Shown here: positions 12,263 to 24,029 of the stretch, one piece after another | Layout of the letters: each line of letters begins with the position of its first letter | How positions within the stretch are numbered: the first letter of the stretch is position 1 | The notes under the pieces: generated by a model | Databases searched by the model: none | What the model was told of the DNA's origin: nothing | Seen by the model: the letters and a program-made list of their open reading frames with translations, nothing else | Source: Paramyrothecium sp. XJ0827 | Lineage: Eukaryota > Ascomycota > Sordariomycetes > Hypocreales > Stachybotryaceae | Assembly: GCA_020881915.1 (NCBI GenBank) | Contig: JAJFPB010000004.1 | Span: forward strand, 682,001-746,000 | Length of the DNA stretch: 64,000 nt | Direction: 5' to 3' | Position numbers and translations under genes: made by a program

Positions 12263-12731
12263 GTTGGCGATGTTTTTGTGTGCGAACACATATACTCTCC
12301 AGACCAGGCAATTGAGAAGCGGCTTGTTGAGCGTTCTTTATACTGATGAGGTTGCCAGGTTGAAAGGAGGGGTGCAGCCGTGCATTTCCGATGTCTCCTC
12401 TTCTGGACCGGGTTCCATCAATCTGCAGCTCGGCCAAGATGTTTGGGGGCCAGTTGCATATGACTCAAAAACGCAATCCTACAGCACGGTCGTGGAGAAA
12501 GTATTTCTATAACAGGTTATTTATTGCCCGCAGATGAGTCTTCTCAAGCTTGTCCTCTAATTACACAGTGGATATCTGATGTCATGATCACGCGAGAATC
12601 CCCTGCTCTTCTTGTTTGCCTCGAATGAAAGTTCCTGATCTCCGAGCTGACTCTGAGCGGGATGTTTCACCGCGTGCAGTGCAACCTGCAGCCAAGGTAG
12701 TGCCACAGACTGCTTTTTCCACAGCCAGAGG
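12263..12731. promoter_or_regulatory. Promoter region of the epoxide hydrolase gene
   Basis: 469 nt between the start of the epoxide hydrolase gene and the 3' end of the SurE-like gene, both on the minus strand. It contains the TATA-like element at 12335-12344; nothing else is recognised. Confidence 0.4.
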
Positions 12732-13866
12732 CTAGACCGAGGCAAGTGGCTCGATCCTCTTCATAATCTTGCGGGTGGTCTCTGTGCTGGGCGCTGTGTA
12801 GTCAATCGTGTACAACGAGATGGCCACACCGCCATTCTCCACCACGGGTGTCTCACCCTTCATCGTGCAGTCGCCGTTGATGCATGTGTTGATGCCAGCC
12901 GCCAGTGGTTCGATGTTGGCCCATGTGAACGTGCCCTGCTTCGGGTCCAGGACGGCCTCGTTGACGTGCGCGCCGCCCGTCATGCGGGTTTGCACGAATT
13001 CCAAGCCCGTGTGGTTTGCCGTCAGCTCCGGGATGTTGACGTTGACGCCGTAGCCGAGCGGCAGGATTGGCCCGCCGCATGCGCTCTTGATGAAGGCGTT
13101 GACGACGGTCAAGCTGACCTCGGCCGCCCAGGTCGCCGGGTTTGTCTCGTTCTTGATGTCCAAGTACGACACGGCGCGGTTGCTGGCCGAGACAGCAATG
13201 GCAGGGATGCTGCGGTGGGTAGCGGCGTATCTGGACGATCGTCAGTTGTGATCACAACAAGGGACTCAGCTCTACTTACGCGGCGCCGGCAGTTCCGGAA
13301 AGCGTCCAGACGAACGGACCGAGATTGGTACCGTAATTAGGCCCCGTCACCACAAGGTCGGGGACGGAGAAGTTGGCAAAGCGTGGCAGAACATAGTCGA
13401 GTGCGACAAAGGTGCAAGCCGCCGGGGTGCCGTTGTAGTACCAGATGTGGCTGTCGAATGGATCGCTGCCGACCTACGAGGCAAAGAGCGTGAGTGACTG
13501 CACATGTCTGAATTGCATACAAAGAATTGAGCCACGTACTGATGGAGCGCCCGCTGGAATGAGATTGTACTGGGCCGGGCCCGTCAAGTTGGCCTCTGTG
13601 GTGAATACCGATCGTCCTCCCTGGCCACTCTGCGGCAACGCGGGAGCCACAATCCAGACTAATAAGAGGTACCCGTCAGCCGATGCGATAGGAGATCAGA
13701 GCTCGCACGACGCCATACCGTTGTGGCCTTCGCCCTTGAGCAATCGGTAGAGCTCGCGAAGATTGCCCGAACCAAATCCATCGTCGTTGTTGAGCAGGAT
13801 GTTGAGGGCATGCGATGACGACGCAAGGCACACGGCCGCGCCGGCGAAAATGCTGGAGAAGCGCAT
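12732..13866 (-). CDS. Secreted SurE-like phosphatase/nucleotidase
   Basis: Phosphatase of the SurE (stationary-phase survival protein) fold, which removes phosphate from nucleotides and similar esters using a divalent metal. Four exons on the minus strand: 13866-13719, 13658-13540, 13473-13280, 13230-12732; introns of 60, 66 and 49 nt; 319 aa. A signal peptide (about residues 1-20, MRFSSIFAG... to SSHA) precedes the metal-binding LLNNDDGFGSGN motif. Later family marks are GGRSVF, VTGPNYGTNLGP and SGTAGAA, the last spanning an intron. The signal peptide points to a secreted fungal form. It shares a 1.1-kb intergenic region with the divergent secreted carboxypeptidase gene. Confidence 0.9.
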
Positions 13867-14969
13867 CGTCGGCGGTCAATTGGCGACAATCGGAGCGTCC
13901 TGGTTCGGTATCAAGCAGGGTCGCGGTATCGTCCGAAAGCGCCGCAGAGTCGCTGGCTGTCAAGTCTCTGATGGCCGTTGACCGATTGAGCCATTGTCGA
14001 GTCGTCGCAACTCATTATGTATCAGCACACGGATATTCGGCTCTCGAGATTAGCTTCACACTACGTCAGTGGAAATGAAGAACTCCATCCAGCGATAGCG
14101 ACGGGCCGGCGGTCGCCTATCTCCTATAGAGACTCAGAGACTCCTGGAGAATGTGACCCTGAGGCTCTCAGGCACCCGTCCGATCTCGCGATGTTCCGGG
14201 GCCCGGCGGAGTCGAGTTATCGTTGCGCTGCCAATCGTATCGTGGGCGCGCCCCAACAATGCAAGGGCATGGCCACGAGATAAGTTTCCGCGCCCGGCCT
14301 AGCAAGAAAAGGCAGGTTGTCAATTGCCCAGGCCCTTGACCGACCGACCGGCCCTTGGCGTTAGTGGCGGGCGTCCCCGTATCCGGAAGGTGAATCGAAG
14401 GCCGGCTAAAGTGGACGCGACGAACCGTCCAGCTAGCGCCTGGCGCTCCAAAACACTGGGACAGCCTCAGGGGTTGCTCCGTCTAGTGAATGCTTTGCTG
14501 GATCTGTGGGACATTGCTCAGGATCAAGTTGGGGATTGCATTGCTGCTGTCGTGACAAGCCTTGTATAAGTCAAAAGAGAGCGACTCGACCGACGCACAT
14601 GAACGACGAGTTGTATCGACCACTCACTCGCTTCTCCAAGACCCCAGCCCCCATCAACCGTTACCCCAAAGGTCCAAGGATCGCCAAGCTTCTAGGTGCA
14701 GGCAATAGTTTATCCCCGCATCTACGTTTATCGTTCGGGCTGCGTCCACGTCCAGCAAGCTGACGAGGAGCTTCACGTTGTCATCAAACATGCAAGCCAA
14801 GACCTACCACGCAGCGAGCCCTTGCATCCCTCCTTCGGCCAGCTAACCGACGTTATCCTCGCGGCTGGTTCGCCCATAAAAAGGCCCCCATCATGCCGAT
14901 CCCATACCGGCTGTCCCTCGCCTCTCTGTCAGGTCCAACTTCCACGGTCCGCATCGACCCAGTGCCAAC
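13867..14969. promoter_or_regulatory. Divergent promoter, SurE-like and carboxypeptidase genes
   Basis: 1.1-kb region between two divergent genes for secreted hydrolases. A TATA-like CATAAAAAGG at 14874-14883 lies about 90 nt before the carboxypeptidase ATG. No coding exon is supported. Confidence 0.45.
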
Positions 14970-16401
14970 ATGAAGACCTCTGGCGTTCTCGCTCTTGCGC
15001 TGCCCGCCCTCGCAGCGGCCAAAGTCTCCTACGAAGGCTACAAGGTCTTCCAGATCGACAGCCACGACAAGTACGACGCTGTCCTCGACTCCCTCAAGGG
15101 CCTGAAGACGGTCGAGCTGTCCTGCACCGATGACCACAACCACATCGACCTTGCCGTCGCCCCCGAGGACCTCGAGGCCTTCCAGGCCCTTGGACTTGAC
15201 ACCACTGCCACCATTGAGGACCTTGGTATCGAATTGGCCCTTGAGGAGACCAAGCCCTATGCCGGTGAGTATATGTGTGAAAGGATGCAGGTGGGCATGT
15301 GGATACCGTGAAGCTAACGATTGCAGCCACCGTGAAGCGAGACGGCGTCGCGTCCGACCTGCCGGACCTGTCGTTCTTCGAGTCCTACCACCCCTTCGAT
15401 GAGCATCTGCAGTTCCTTGAGGACGTCGCAGCCGCCTTCCCCGACAACTCGGAGGTCTTCACCGCCGGCTACTCGCTGGAGAACCGTCCCATCCAGGGTA
15501 TCCACCTCTGGGGCCGCGACGGCCCTGGAAAGGAGGCCATCATCTGGCACGGCACTGTGCACGCCCGTGAATGGATCTCAGCTCCCGTGCGTGCTTTCTT
15601 GTTGCTGTGATGTAATAGTTGCTGACCGCCACCAGACTGTCGAGTACATGCTGTACAAGATCGTTGACGGCTACAAGAAGCGTGCTTGCAGCTCTGTCCG
15701 CACCCTGGACAACTACGACTTCTACATCATGCCCGTCGTGAACCCCGACGGTACGCAGCCATTGAATCTAGACCTAACTGTGTATGCTGACGCGTGAATT
15801 GTAGGCTTCGTCTTCACCCACACGACTGACCGTCTGTGGCGAAAGAACCGTCAAGCCCGCAGCTTCAACACCTGCGTCGGCACCGACGTCAACCGCAACT
15901 GGCCCTACAAGTGGGACGTGCCCGGCGGCTCCAGCACCAACCCCTGCTCGCAGACCTACCGCGGCGAGGCTCCCGGCGACACCCCCGAGATGGCCGTCCT
16001 GACCAACCACACCCTCGGCCTCTCCGAGACGACCGGCATCAAGTTCTTCGTCGACTGGCACGCCCTTCTCGCAGCTGATCATGCTGCCCTACGGCTACAG
16101 CTGCAACGAGACCGCCGCCAACAACGACTACCAGATGAAGCTCGCCGGCGGTGTCCACGACGCCATCGAGGCCGTCAACGGCCTTGACTTCGTCTACGGC
16201 CCCACCTGCCCTACCATCTACCAGACCAGCGGTGTCTCCATGGACTGGGCCTACGACGTTGCCAAGGCCGAGCTGTCGTGGGGCTTTGAGCTCCGCCCAG
16301 CCACCCAGGGCCAGGGCGGCTTCGTCATCCCTCCCAGCAACATCATCCCCAGTGGTGAGGAGCAGTGGGCGGGTATGAAGTGGCTGTTTGCCAACTTCTA
16401 A
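14970..16401 (+). CDS. Secreted M14A metallocarboxypeptidase, apparent frameshift
   Basis: Zinc carboxypeptidase A-type enzyme that trims C-terminal residues from peptides outside the cell. Exons 14970-15264, 15327-15586, 15636-15750, 15805-16401; introns 62, 49 and 54 nt. Signal peptide (MKTSGVLALALPALAAA), an inhibitory propeptide to about residue 100, and a Lys-Arg processing site just after intron 1. Zinc ligands HxxE lie in HAREW (about His177, Glu180), with the third histidine in FVDWHA (about 309). NRNW binds the substrate carboxylate; the catalytic Glu lies in FELR (about 385). Right after DWHA the frame slips: one extra C in the run 16063-16065 diverts translation to a stop near 16187. 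Removing it gives a continuous 421-aa enzyme. As assembled the catalytic Glu is lost. Confidence 0.9.
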
Positions 16402-17222
16402 GCTGGATGGACAATAAAGCTCTTCGTGCAAAACCTCGAAGACGTCCGGCTAACCCCAGAGTACATTATTAGATCTTACATAGCTGTAGATGTACAATTA
16501 TTCCTGACTCTGGACTTGATTGCAAATTGACATTGTGAAACTCGGTAAATCATGTCGATGTAGTGTAAACAAGAATATATTCGCAAGTACCAAGTGTAGG
16601 GGTCCGAGCGAGTCCCTCATCGTCCGGTTTTATTGCCCTTTTGCCATCGATCAACTTATTCATGTGGCATAGTAGCGGGTCATTGTTAGCTAAAGACACT
16701 CAAAGACTGTTTCCAATGTAACCATAGATAAACTACTGTTTGTGTACAGAATGAACTCGCCCAAGCTGGCCAGAAACGACCCATCGTTGCGGTTTTGTCT
16801 CACACAAACCACGAACGACTGCAGCACGCCGCGACATGCAGCTGTTCCTGACAGCCGTTGAACGGCATCGATTGCCCGTCATCCCGATGCCGATCAGTGC
16901 CTGTCCAGGCTAACCTTTAGTGCGCACTCTAAGCAGCGCTGGACAGTCTACCAAGGTTGGCCGATGGGACGCTACGGTCGAAACTCCGTTGGGGTCGCAG
17001 AAACGCCACTGATGCACGTTGGCGAGGCGAGTACCGGTCGTGAATGCTTGTGCTCCGTGTCTCTTTGGCTAGCTCATAGGTGCGTAATAACTCAGTAGCC
17101 ACAGTTTGTGAGGGGGAACGTTCCACCTGAATGCATTAAAAGGCAGGTTTCTGGTCCCATCAATTCGATGCCAACGTGATTCTTGTTCACTCAATCCTTG
17201 ACCATCAATTACACACCTCAGT
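16402..17222. other. Intergenic, no gene seen
   Basis: About 820 nt between two plus-strand genes. It should contain the carboxypeptidase 3' UTR and the promoter of the NmrA-like gene. No recognisable element beyond that. Confidence 0.5.
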
Positions 17223-18215
17223 ATGCAAATTGTCGTTGCCCCTGCGAGCACCAGGACGGCCGCCGCAGCCATCCAGGCCCTTCTCGACCGGGCCCCGCCC
17301 AACACCACCATCAAAGCCTACTATCGCGACCTCGGAAGAGTGCCAGCCGAGTTCAGGAAACACAGAGCCCTTGAGCCGGTGCAGGGCGATGTCTCGGACC
17401 CGTCTACCTTGGACTTTGCCGGCGCCGACGCCGTGCTCGCCGTCACGCCGCCCACGTTCAAGGGCGACATGGAGGCGCACGCCTTGGCCGTGTCCCACAA
17501 CGTAGCGGACGCGGTGCAAAGGTCCGGCACGGTCAAGAAGGTGGTTTTGCTGAGCAGCGTGGGCGCGGAGCTCAGCGCTGGCGTGGTATGCCTTGCTTAC
17601 GCCTATCGGCCATCGGGCCATTGCGATGGCAATTGTTTTGTGCTGATGATTTGATAGGGAGAGCTTAAGACGAACCACATAGCCGAGAGGATCTTCTCAA
17701 AATCGCATGTTCCGGAAATCATCTTCGTCCGCTGCGCCTATTTCATGGAGAACTGGACGCGGAACATCGACACCCTCAATGGCCCAGAACCCTTCATCCT
17801 CTCCACCATCACGCCCCTTGACTGGAAACTCCCCATGGTCGCCGTCACCGACATCGGCTACGCCCTCGCAAACGAGCTCCTCAAGGCGTCCCCGTCGCCC
17901 GCCAAGCCGTACATCTTCGAGGTGCACGGGCCGCAGATGTACTCCCCGCTGGACGTGCACGAGAGCTTCTGCAAGGCGCTCGGCCGCCCCGTCGCGATCA
18001 AGCCGATCCAGCAGGACGAGCTGCACGGCTTCTACTCCCAGATCTTCCCTCCCGAGAGCGTGGACAACTGGGTGGAGATGGCAAAGAGCTTCCTGCCGGG
18101 GGGCGTGATGGCCGTGGACGGCATAAATTGGGAAGAGAGAGACGTTCATCGTGGAGAATCGGATTTGGACAGCACTGTGAAGCGCGCTCTTAGTGGTGCT
18201 CGCCTGGACTTGTAA
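17223..18215 (+). CDS. NmrA-like NAD(P)-binding protein
   Basis: Atypical SDR of the NmrA-like group: redox sensors or small-molecule reductases with a Rossmann fold. Exons 17223-17585 and 17658-18215 with a 72-nt intron; 306 aa. Support comes from the order of segments: a first beta-strand MQIVV, the DxLDFAGADAVLAVTPP loop, KKVVLLSSVGAE, then GELKTNHIAE and FVRCAYFMENW, the usual NmrA pattern, and a C-terminal cap. The dinucleotide loop that is normally TGATGxxG reads APASTRTA, so cofactor binding may be weak or altered. It is convergent with the HET gene, only 59 nt from its stop codon, so the two 3' UTRs probably overlap. Confidence 0.85.
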
Positions 18216-18274
18216 TCATTAATCGTAATTAATCGTAGCTAAATCTTAAGTTGACAACCCATTTCCTGGAAATA

Positions 18275-20459
18275 CTAGATAAGATGTACTGTTGTCGAAG
18301 ATATTCGTCGTGGTCGGTCTCCTAGTTTGATACCATGCCCCAGCCCAGTGAAGCATCCAATACGCCTGTATTCCCGCCTTACCGGAAGCTCAAGACTGTA
18401 ACGGAGTGCGTCGCCGCCAGCCCGCCCTCCCGACCGCCTCGCTATATACCGGTAGCCTTGGCTGTTGATCCTACGAGGGCCACGCTCTTTGAGAAGAATC
18501 AGCCCGCAACTAGGACCCAGAAACATGAAGGTGACGTCTATGAGCTGCTCAGCATTGTCACCTTTTGCTTTACGATGTTGCTCAGGGATTCCGTCCGGAT
18601 CGTCGAGGTAGGTCCTCATAGATACTGGAAACGCTGCCCATGGGAGATAGTTGTCGTAACCGCCAAAGTATTTGGCCGTGGCTGCCAGTCGAATCGTCGT
18701 CATAACCTGGATGTGGGCCTTCGCGACGATACAGTGATCGCTCAATGTCAAGACCTTGCAGTACGCGGGATCTGCGCCTTGAAGGAACTCTACCTTCCCT
18801 TCAACGGATGCCCACGACCACGAGGGTACGCGGTCATCGAGCAGCCTCTTGTGCTGCCGCTGGTTGCTCACAGCCTTGCCAGAATGTCTCCAAAGCAGCT
18901 GTTCGACAACACGGTCCTCCCATATGCCAGAGAAATACAACGACGGCAGATGCGCTTGCACAAGGTTTGCCAGACCAGATATCGCGGGCAGCTTGTCGGC
19001 GGGAATCAAAAGGTCCTTCCCGCTGTACTCTTCCACCATCGAGCACCAGTTCTCGTGAATGCGAAAGGCCTGGCTACCCCTGGGTCGGGCCTGAAAGGTG
19101 CTCTCAGAGTCGCACTCTCGGTGCTTCGAACCGCGGCAGCGCCAGGTGAGTTCCTTGCTTCCGAAGGAGAGGGTCCTCGGGGATAGGAGCTCCTCCTGGT
19201 ATGCCCAGGCCCTTTGAGCCAGTGGCTCCGGCCGCATGGGTGCCTCTTCCACATCGCTCAGAAGGTGGACTATCTCATGAACCCCAAGAACGACCGGGAT
19301 TGTGCACGAGACGCCGGTGGGCGCGGCCCTTTCCGCAAAGATACCTTCGTGTGCACCCGCCGCTCTAGACGCTAGGATAGTTAATAGAGCACCCCCAAAT
19401 ACCATATTCATACGACGCGACTCCTCTTCCCACTCGTCCAAGGCCTCCTGATTGCTACCCTGCGTGATGCACAACGAGTCCACCCACAAATATCGAATTC
19501 CAAGGCGCCTCGTCAGAGTAACCGCGTCCTGCACGGTCCTCGGCAGTTCCTCGAGCGGTATTTGCTGTTCCAGGTCCGTCCTGTTGTCAGTGTTCATGTG
19601 AAAGAAGGGTTCCTGTCCCCGACAGTAGCTCAGGGCAATATATGCTCCTCTCTGCGCCTTGGCAGTATTTATCAAGCGAGCCTCCTCAAGAACTCCTGGT
19701 ATCCCTACATCAATGACTCTCCTCGGAAGTCTCGAGTCATTATTCGCGGGACATATGTCGCCGTGATGCTCCAAGCAGTCGGAGAGCCACTGAGACGCCA
19801 AGCCGAAGCATACTTCGGACCCAGAGTTGTCTGCTGGCAGGCAATACCTCGCCAATGGCTTCGTCCTATCTTTGCGTGCTGCAATTGGGTTAGGCCACCA
19901 GGATATGTCTCAGTTCAAGGTGCATTGGCGACATACCGTCTGTGTTAGTCGCGTAGACTCTTACATGTCCACGAGCTATCCAAGGCTTATCGTCAGGCGG
20001 ACCGATGTGATGAAGGCCATTCGCATCGGCAGACCAGGAGAAAAGGCTTCGCTTCTCCTCCGGCGCCACCACAACCTCAATCCTCTGGATGGGCTCATCA
20101 TTCGGTGGGTTGCGGTAAAGCACGACTTCGGCGTCGTCCAGCTCGCCCCCGATCTTGGATGCGTGCCACCGCAGCGACCACCACAGGAGAAAGCAAAGGT
20201 CGCAGCATCCGTCGACGAGGTCGCCGGCAGCCAACGACAATTGGCGAAAATTGAGATGGAAGCTGAATCCTGCCTTGGTGATGCGGGAGAGTGTCACGGT
20301 TTCGCAGCGGTCGCACACACGCTGTTCGCTTACATGTTCTCCGTCAACGGAGGTGCGGCTAGTGGAATGGCTCAACATTGGATGGGATTGAGCAGGGCAT
20401 GTCGCAGGGCAAATGACTTCATCTCTAACAACTTCTCTGGACATTTTATAAACCGTCAT
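18275..20459 (-). CDS. HET-domain (heterokaryon incompatibility) protein
   Basis: Member of the HET family, linked in fungi to non-self recognition and cell death. Exons on the minus strand: 20459-19937 and 19878-18275 with a 58-nt intron; 708 aa. The N-terminal part has a cysteine-rich segment (CDLCFLLWW). The HET block follows with its three signatures: IALSYCRG, LGIRYLWVDSLCI and AWAYQEELLSPRTL. The first usually ends YCWG; here Trp is Arg. The exon-2 frame opens with a TTG, so the first exon is needed; it joins in phase to give ATNTD-ARKD. The ATG at 20459 is used; a second in-frame ATG lies at 20444. No partner domain is seen in the C-terminal half. Confidence 0.88.
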
Positions 20460-20748
20460 CGAGACCCGAGGAGCCTCACGTCGAGTTCGACAAGGTCACA
20501 TGTGCGGTTTCATGCATTGTGGATTGTCTACACTGGATCAGCAATACGAACCGGCAATGCTCAGCCACGATGTCCAATCCCTGCAGCAGCCACTGAGGGC
20601 GCTGGCGATTTATATTTAGCATCTCGTATGCCGTCGACAATCTGCAAACATTGCGTCGCCATTGCATCGCCAGCCCTGGGCCCGCCAACCCGCGATAAGG
20701 ACCCGGTGGTGCAGGTCGGATCTTCCCTGATTGATGCGGCTTTGCTTT

Positions 20749-21721
20749 CTACACTTTTGTGTTGGCCATTGTCTCCTCCGCCTTCTGCTTCCATTCCTCA
20801 CGCCAGCGGGACAGGGGAGGCCGCCCCTCGACAATGTCTCCGGCGGACCACAGGATGCGCCGCTTGTCTGTCTGCTCCGACACGTCGTTGTCCGGGCAGA
20901 TGACGTAGAACTTGTCCTCGGCCATCTTGTCGTAGAGATACGTAGCGACCTGCTCGGGCAGCCAAGGCCCAGCGGGCTTCTCCTTGCCTTGGCCGCTGCC
21001 GGTCTACAAATCGAGTCAGCATCGATGAGAATGAAGTCTCTGAACCTCAACGGCAGACGGGATGGGCGCCCTACCATTGATGTGTACGTCCACCCAGGAA
21101 CCAGGAGGTGCACGCTCGTCTTGGTCCCCCGCAGATCGTAGCTGAGCTGCTCGGCCAGAGACTTGACAGCAGCCTTGGACGCGTTGTACGCAGGGTTGCC
21201 GGGAGGGTTCGTGATGCCCTGCTTGCTGCCTGTGATCACGATCGCCGTCTGCTTTGACTTGGCCGCCTCCTGCACCAGCGGCAGGAATGTGTTGATGCCG
21301 TGAATAACCCCAAACAGATTCGTCTCCAACGTCTATCATGGGTCAGCAGCCGTGTCTCATCAGCGTCACGGCGCAAACTCACAGCTCGGAAGTGGTTCTC
21401 GTCGCCCCAGCTGCCTGGCACGCCTGTTCCGGCGTTCAGGACGAGGAGCTCAATCGAGCCAGAGCTCTTCACAGAGTCTCGGAGCTGCTCCCATTCGCTG
21501 AGCTTGCTAACATCGAGCGCCTTGGCCACCACGTCAGAGCTATCTCCGTCTGGTCCCGCGACTTCCTTCACAGCCTTGTCCAGTGCTTCAGCGTTGCGGT
21601 CGGCGAGGAGCACCTTCATGCCTTTTGACCGGCACAGCTTGGCAATGGCCAGGCCAATGCCGGAGGCGGCCCCGGTGATGAGGGCTGTCGAGCCTGGTGT
21701 GAAGACGTCGGTTGCAGTCAT
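20749..21721 (-). CDS. Short-chain dehydrogenase/reductase
   Basis: NAD(P)-dependent SDR oxidoreductase, substrate unknown. Three exons on the minus strand: 21721-21383, 21332-21075, 21003-20749; introns of 50 and 71 nt; 283 aa. Cofactor motif TGAASGIG at the N-terminus, LNAGTG (the NNAG position), ETNLFGVIHG, ITGSKQG with the catalytic serine position, and active-site YNASK. The last exon was missed by simple open-frame search because it follows an intron inside the substrate loop (PGWTYTSM into TGSGQGKEKPAG); it supplies the C-terminal PEQVATYLYDKM helix and ends at the stop 20749-20751. Its 5' side faces the siderophore-transporter 3' end across about 400 nt. Confidence 0.9.
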
Positions 21722-22129
21722 TTTGTTTGAATCGCTGTGGAAGCTATGTCTGGGCAAGTGGTGAATGCGGATGCAAAAATGATTGAGCTCTTCAGTTATG
21801 TGGACGGTGACATCAATGCATATTATGGGCAGCAGATCTGGCGGGGTATCGGGGTATCGGCGTCTTGCCGGCGGGGCCGAAGCCGTCACGCTTTGCCACA
21901 AACATGTTTAGACCCACGGTTATGGAGTCGAGACGCAATCATTACAGCCCATTTGAAGAGAATTGCTGAAAGATGTTTGGCTTCTGTTTGTTTCTTGGAG
22001 TATTTCCATGCCTCATGGGACCCTCAATTCATCATAACAGTACTGGGGATGAGACTGACTTTGAATATCGATCAATTATTATTAAGACTGTTGCTTGATC
22101 AAGATCCGTGCTGCTATTCTTCATCCCCA
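21722..22129. other. Intergenic, no gene seen
   Basis: About 400 nt between two minus-strand genes, AT-rich near 22040-22140. It presumably holds the SDR promoter and the 3' UTR of the siderophore transporter gene. Confidence 0.5.
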
Positions 22130-24029
22130 TTAAATTACATTGCCTTTGGTTTGCGTCTTGGAAGTGAGCTTGATGTCCCTCCAGAAACCCACGCAGATCA
22201 AAGCACAAACGGCGAAGCACACACTCGTAATCACCATGTACCGCTGAGCATCTCCATACGCCAGCGCAATACCCTGGCGGATCGGTGTTCCCGCAGGATA
22301 CGCCAGCTGCGTGTACAGCGAGGAGTAGATGCTGTCGACGGGAGCTCCCTCGGGCAGGTGGCGCTGCAGCGCTCGCTTGAAGGTACCCGTCCAGATGCCG
22401 GCCGAGATTGTCGATCCGATGGCGGCTCCGGTGCTGGAGAAGAGATCCAGGATGGCGATGAGCACAGCAATGTGTTGGTGGTCCGACGGGGCCATCATGG
22501 CCATCTCGGCAGCAATCACAATGGGGCCGCCCGCAAAAGCAACAAAGATCTGCGTCATGGCCACGTATCCAACATCCTGCGAGGGCTGACGGAAGTGAAT
22601 CATCAGACCAACACCGAGGATCATGAGCGGGACTGCAAAGTACATGGCAACCCACTTGAACCTCTTGGTCCGCCGGATCAGGTACGCAAGAACCAAGGCG
22701 GAGAAGCAAGAGCCCGTGCGGTAGATGTTGCTGATGTACGTGGCCTTTGTGACGCCCGTGTTCCACACAATCAGCAGCATGGACGTAAAGTACTGGCCCC
22801 AGATGGTCGAGTTGGCAAAGATGAAGGTGAGCATGAGGCCGCCAAAGAAGACGGTGCGGTCGGCGAGCAGCGACATTGGGATGAACTTGACCGGCGCGAA
22901 GAACTTCTCCCACAGCACAAACACCACGAGCAGCAGCGCGCCAAAGATGATCATGCAGATGATCATGGGCGAGCGCCACTCCTGCGCCTGGTACGACCAG
23001 ATTGAGAAGGGCAGCAGGAACAGCGCCATGCCGCCGGTCAGCAGGATAATGCCAACCAGGTCGATTTCGATGCAAAGATCCAGGATCGACCGGAACGTGA
23101 TTGGGCGGTTCGTGTCGTCGAGCAGACCTTGCTTGCGGGCCTTGCGCTGGTTCCAGAGGGAGAGGATGACCAGGGGTAGGACGACGGCCGGCGTGACAAT
23201 CGTCCAGATGGCGAAGCCCCATCGCCAGCCAATGCCGCCCTTGGCGAGTATGCTATTGGAAACGGGGCCGCCGATCCAAGGGGTGACGATGTACGGCGTC
23301 GTGGCGAAGGCGAGCATCAGCGCTCGGTTCAGGAGACTCGTCGTGTCGGAGATGAAGACGGTCAAGCAGTAGCTGACGCCCTGAGCTCTGTAACCGCATT
23401 AGCCCATCGTGCGCAATAACAACCACGTCGCCAGACTAGTAGTGACCTACCCAACTGTAGAAAAGACCTGCGCGGCCGCATACGTCTCGACGTTTGGACA
23501 CTTGGCCATCATGATGAACCCAATCACCCAGATCAACATCATCAGGGCCAGGCCCTGCGGGCGGCCCCAGGTATCCAGGATCTTGGCCAGGGTCAGCTTC
23601 GACAGGCCGCCGAAGACGCTGGCGATGATGCCAACGGCGGCAGTGAGCGAGTGTCGCGAGAAGGCGCTGGTGACGAAGGGGTTCATCGTGCGGACGACGA
23701 CCTCCTGCAGGGAGGCGATGAAGTAAATGAGCCATATTCTGCGGACCCAAGATGTAAGTGGTTTTGTCGAAGAAATGTCGGATGAAGGGAGCTTACATGA
23801 CATAGGCGGCAATGAGATGGGACTTGCTCCAAACGCTAGCCGTCGCCTCGATCTTCCTGACACCGGCCTGAACCCCCTCATCGCTGGAGTCGTGCGGCTT
23901 CTCCTGGTTAGAGAGGACGGTATTGTTCTCGACATCCTGGGCGCCGTGGGAATCGCGGTTGATCGAGTCGGGATCTGCCGGTGCGGCAGCGGCCACCGCT
24001 TCTTTCTCCGACTTTCTGGAGAACCTCAT
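22130..24029 (-). CDS. Siderophore-iron transporter (SIT family MFS)
   Basis: Fourteen-helix MFS permease of the SIT/ARN/Mir family, which imports ferric siderophores through the plasma membrane. Exons on the minus strand: 24029-23797, 23738-23451, 23387-22130; introns of 58 and 63 nt; 592 aa, normal for the family. The acidic N-tail leads to GVRKIEATASVWSK, a family-typical lead-in to helix 1, then IIWLIYFIASLQ (crossing intron 1). Later marks are YIVTPWIGGPVSN, GWRWGFAIW, the long loop with KARKQGLL, and FAGGPIVIAAEMAMM with SSTGAAIGSTISAGIW typical of SIT proteins. Upstream at 24473-24491 sit two copies of the iron-responsive GATA consensus. It is divergent from a CFEM gene, which fits an iron-uptake pair. 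Confidence 0.92.
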
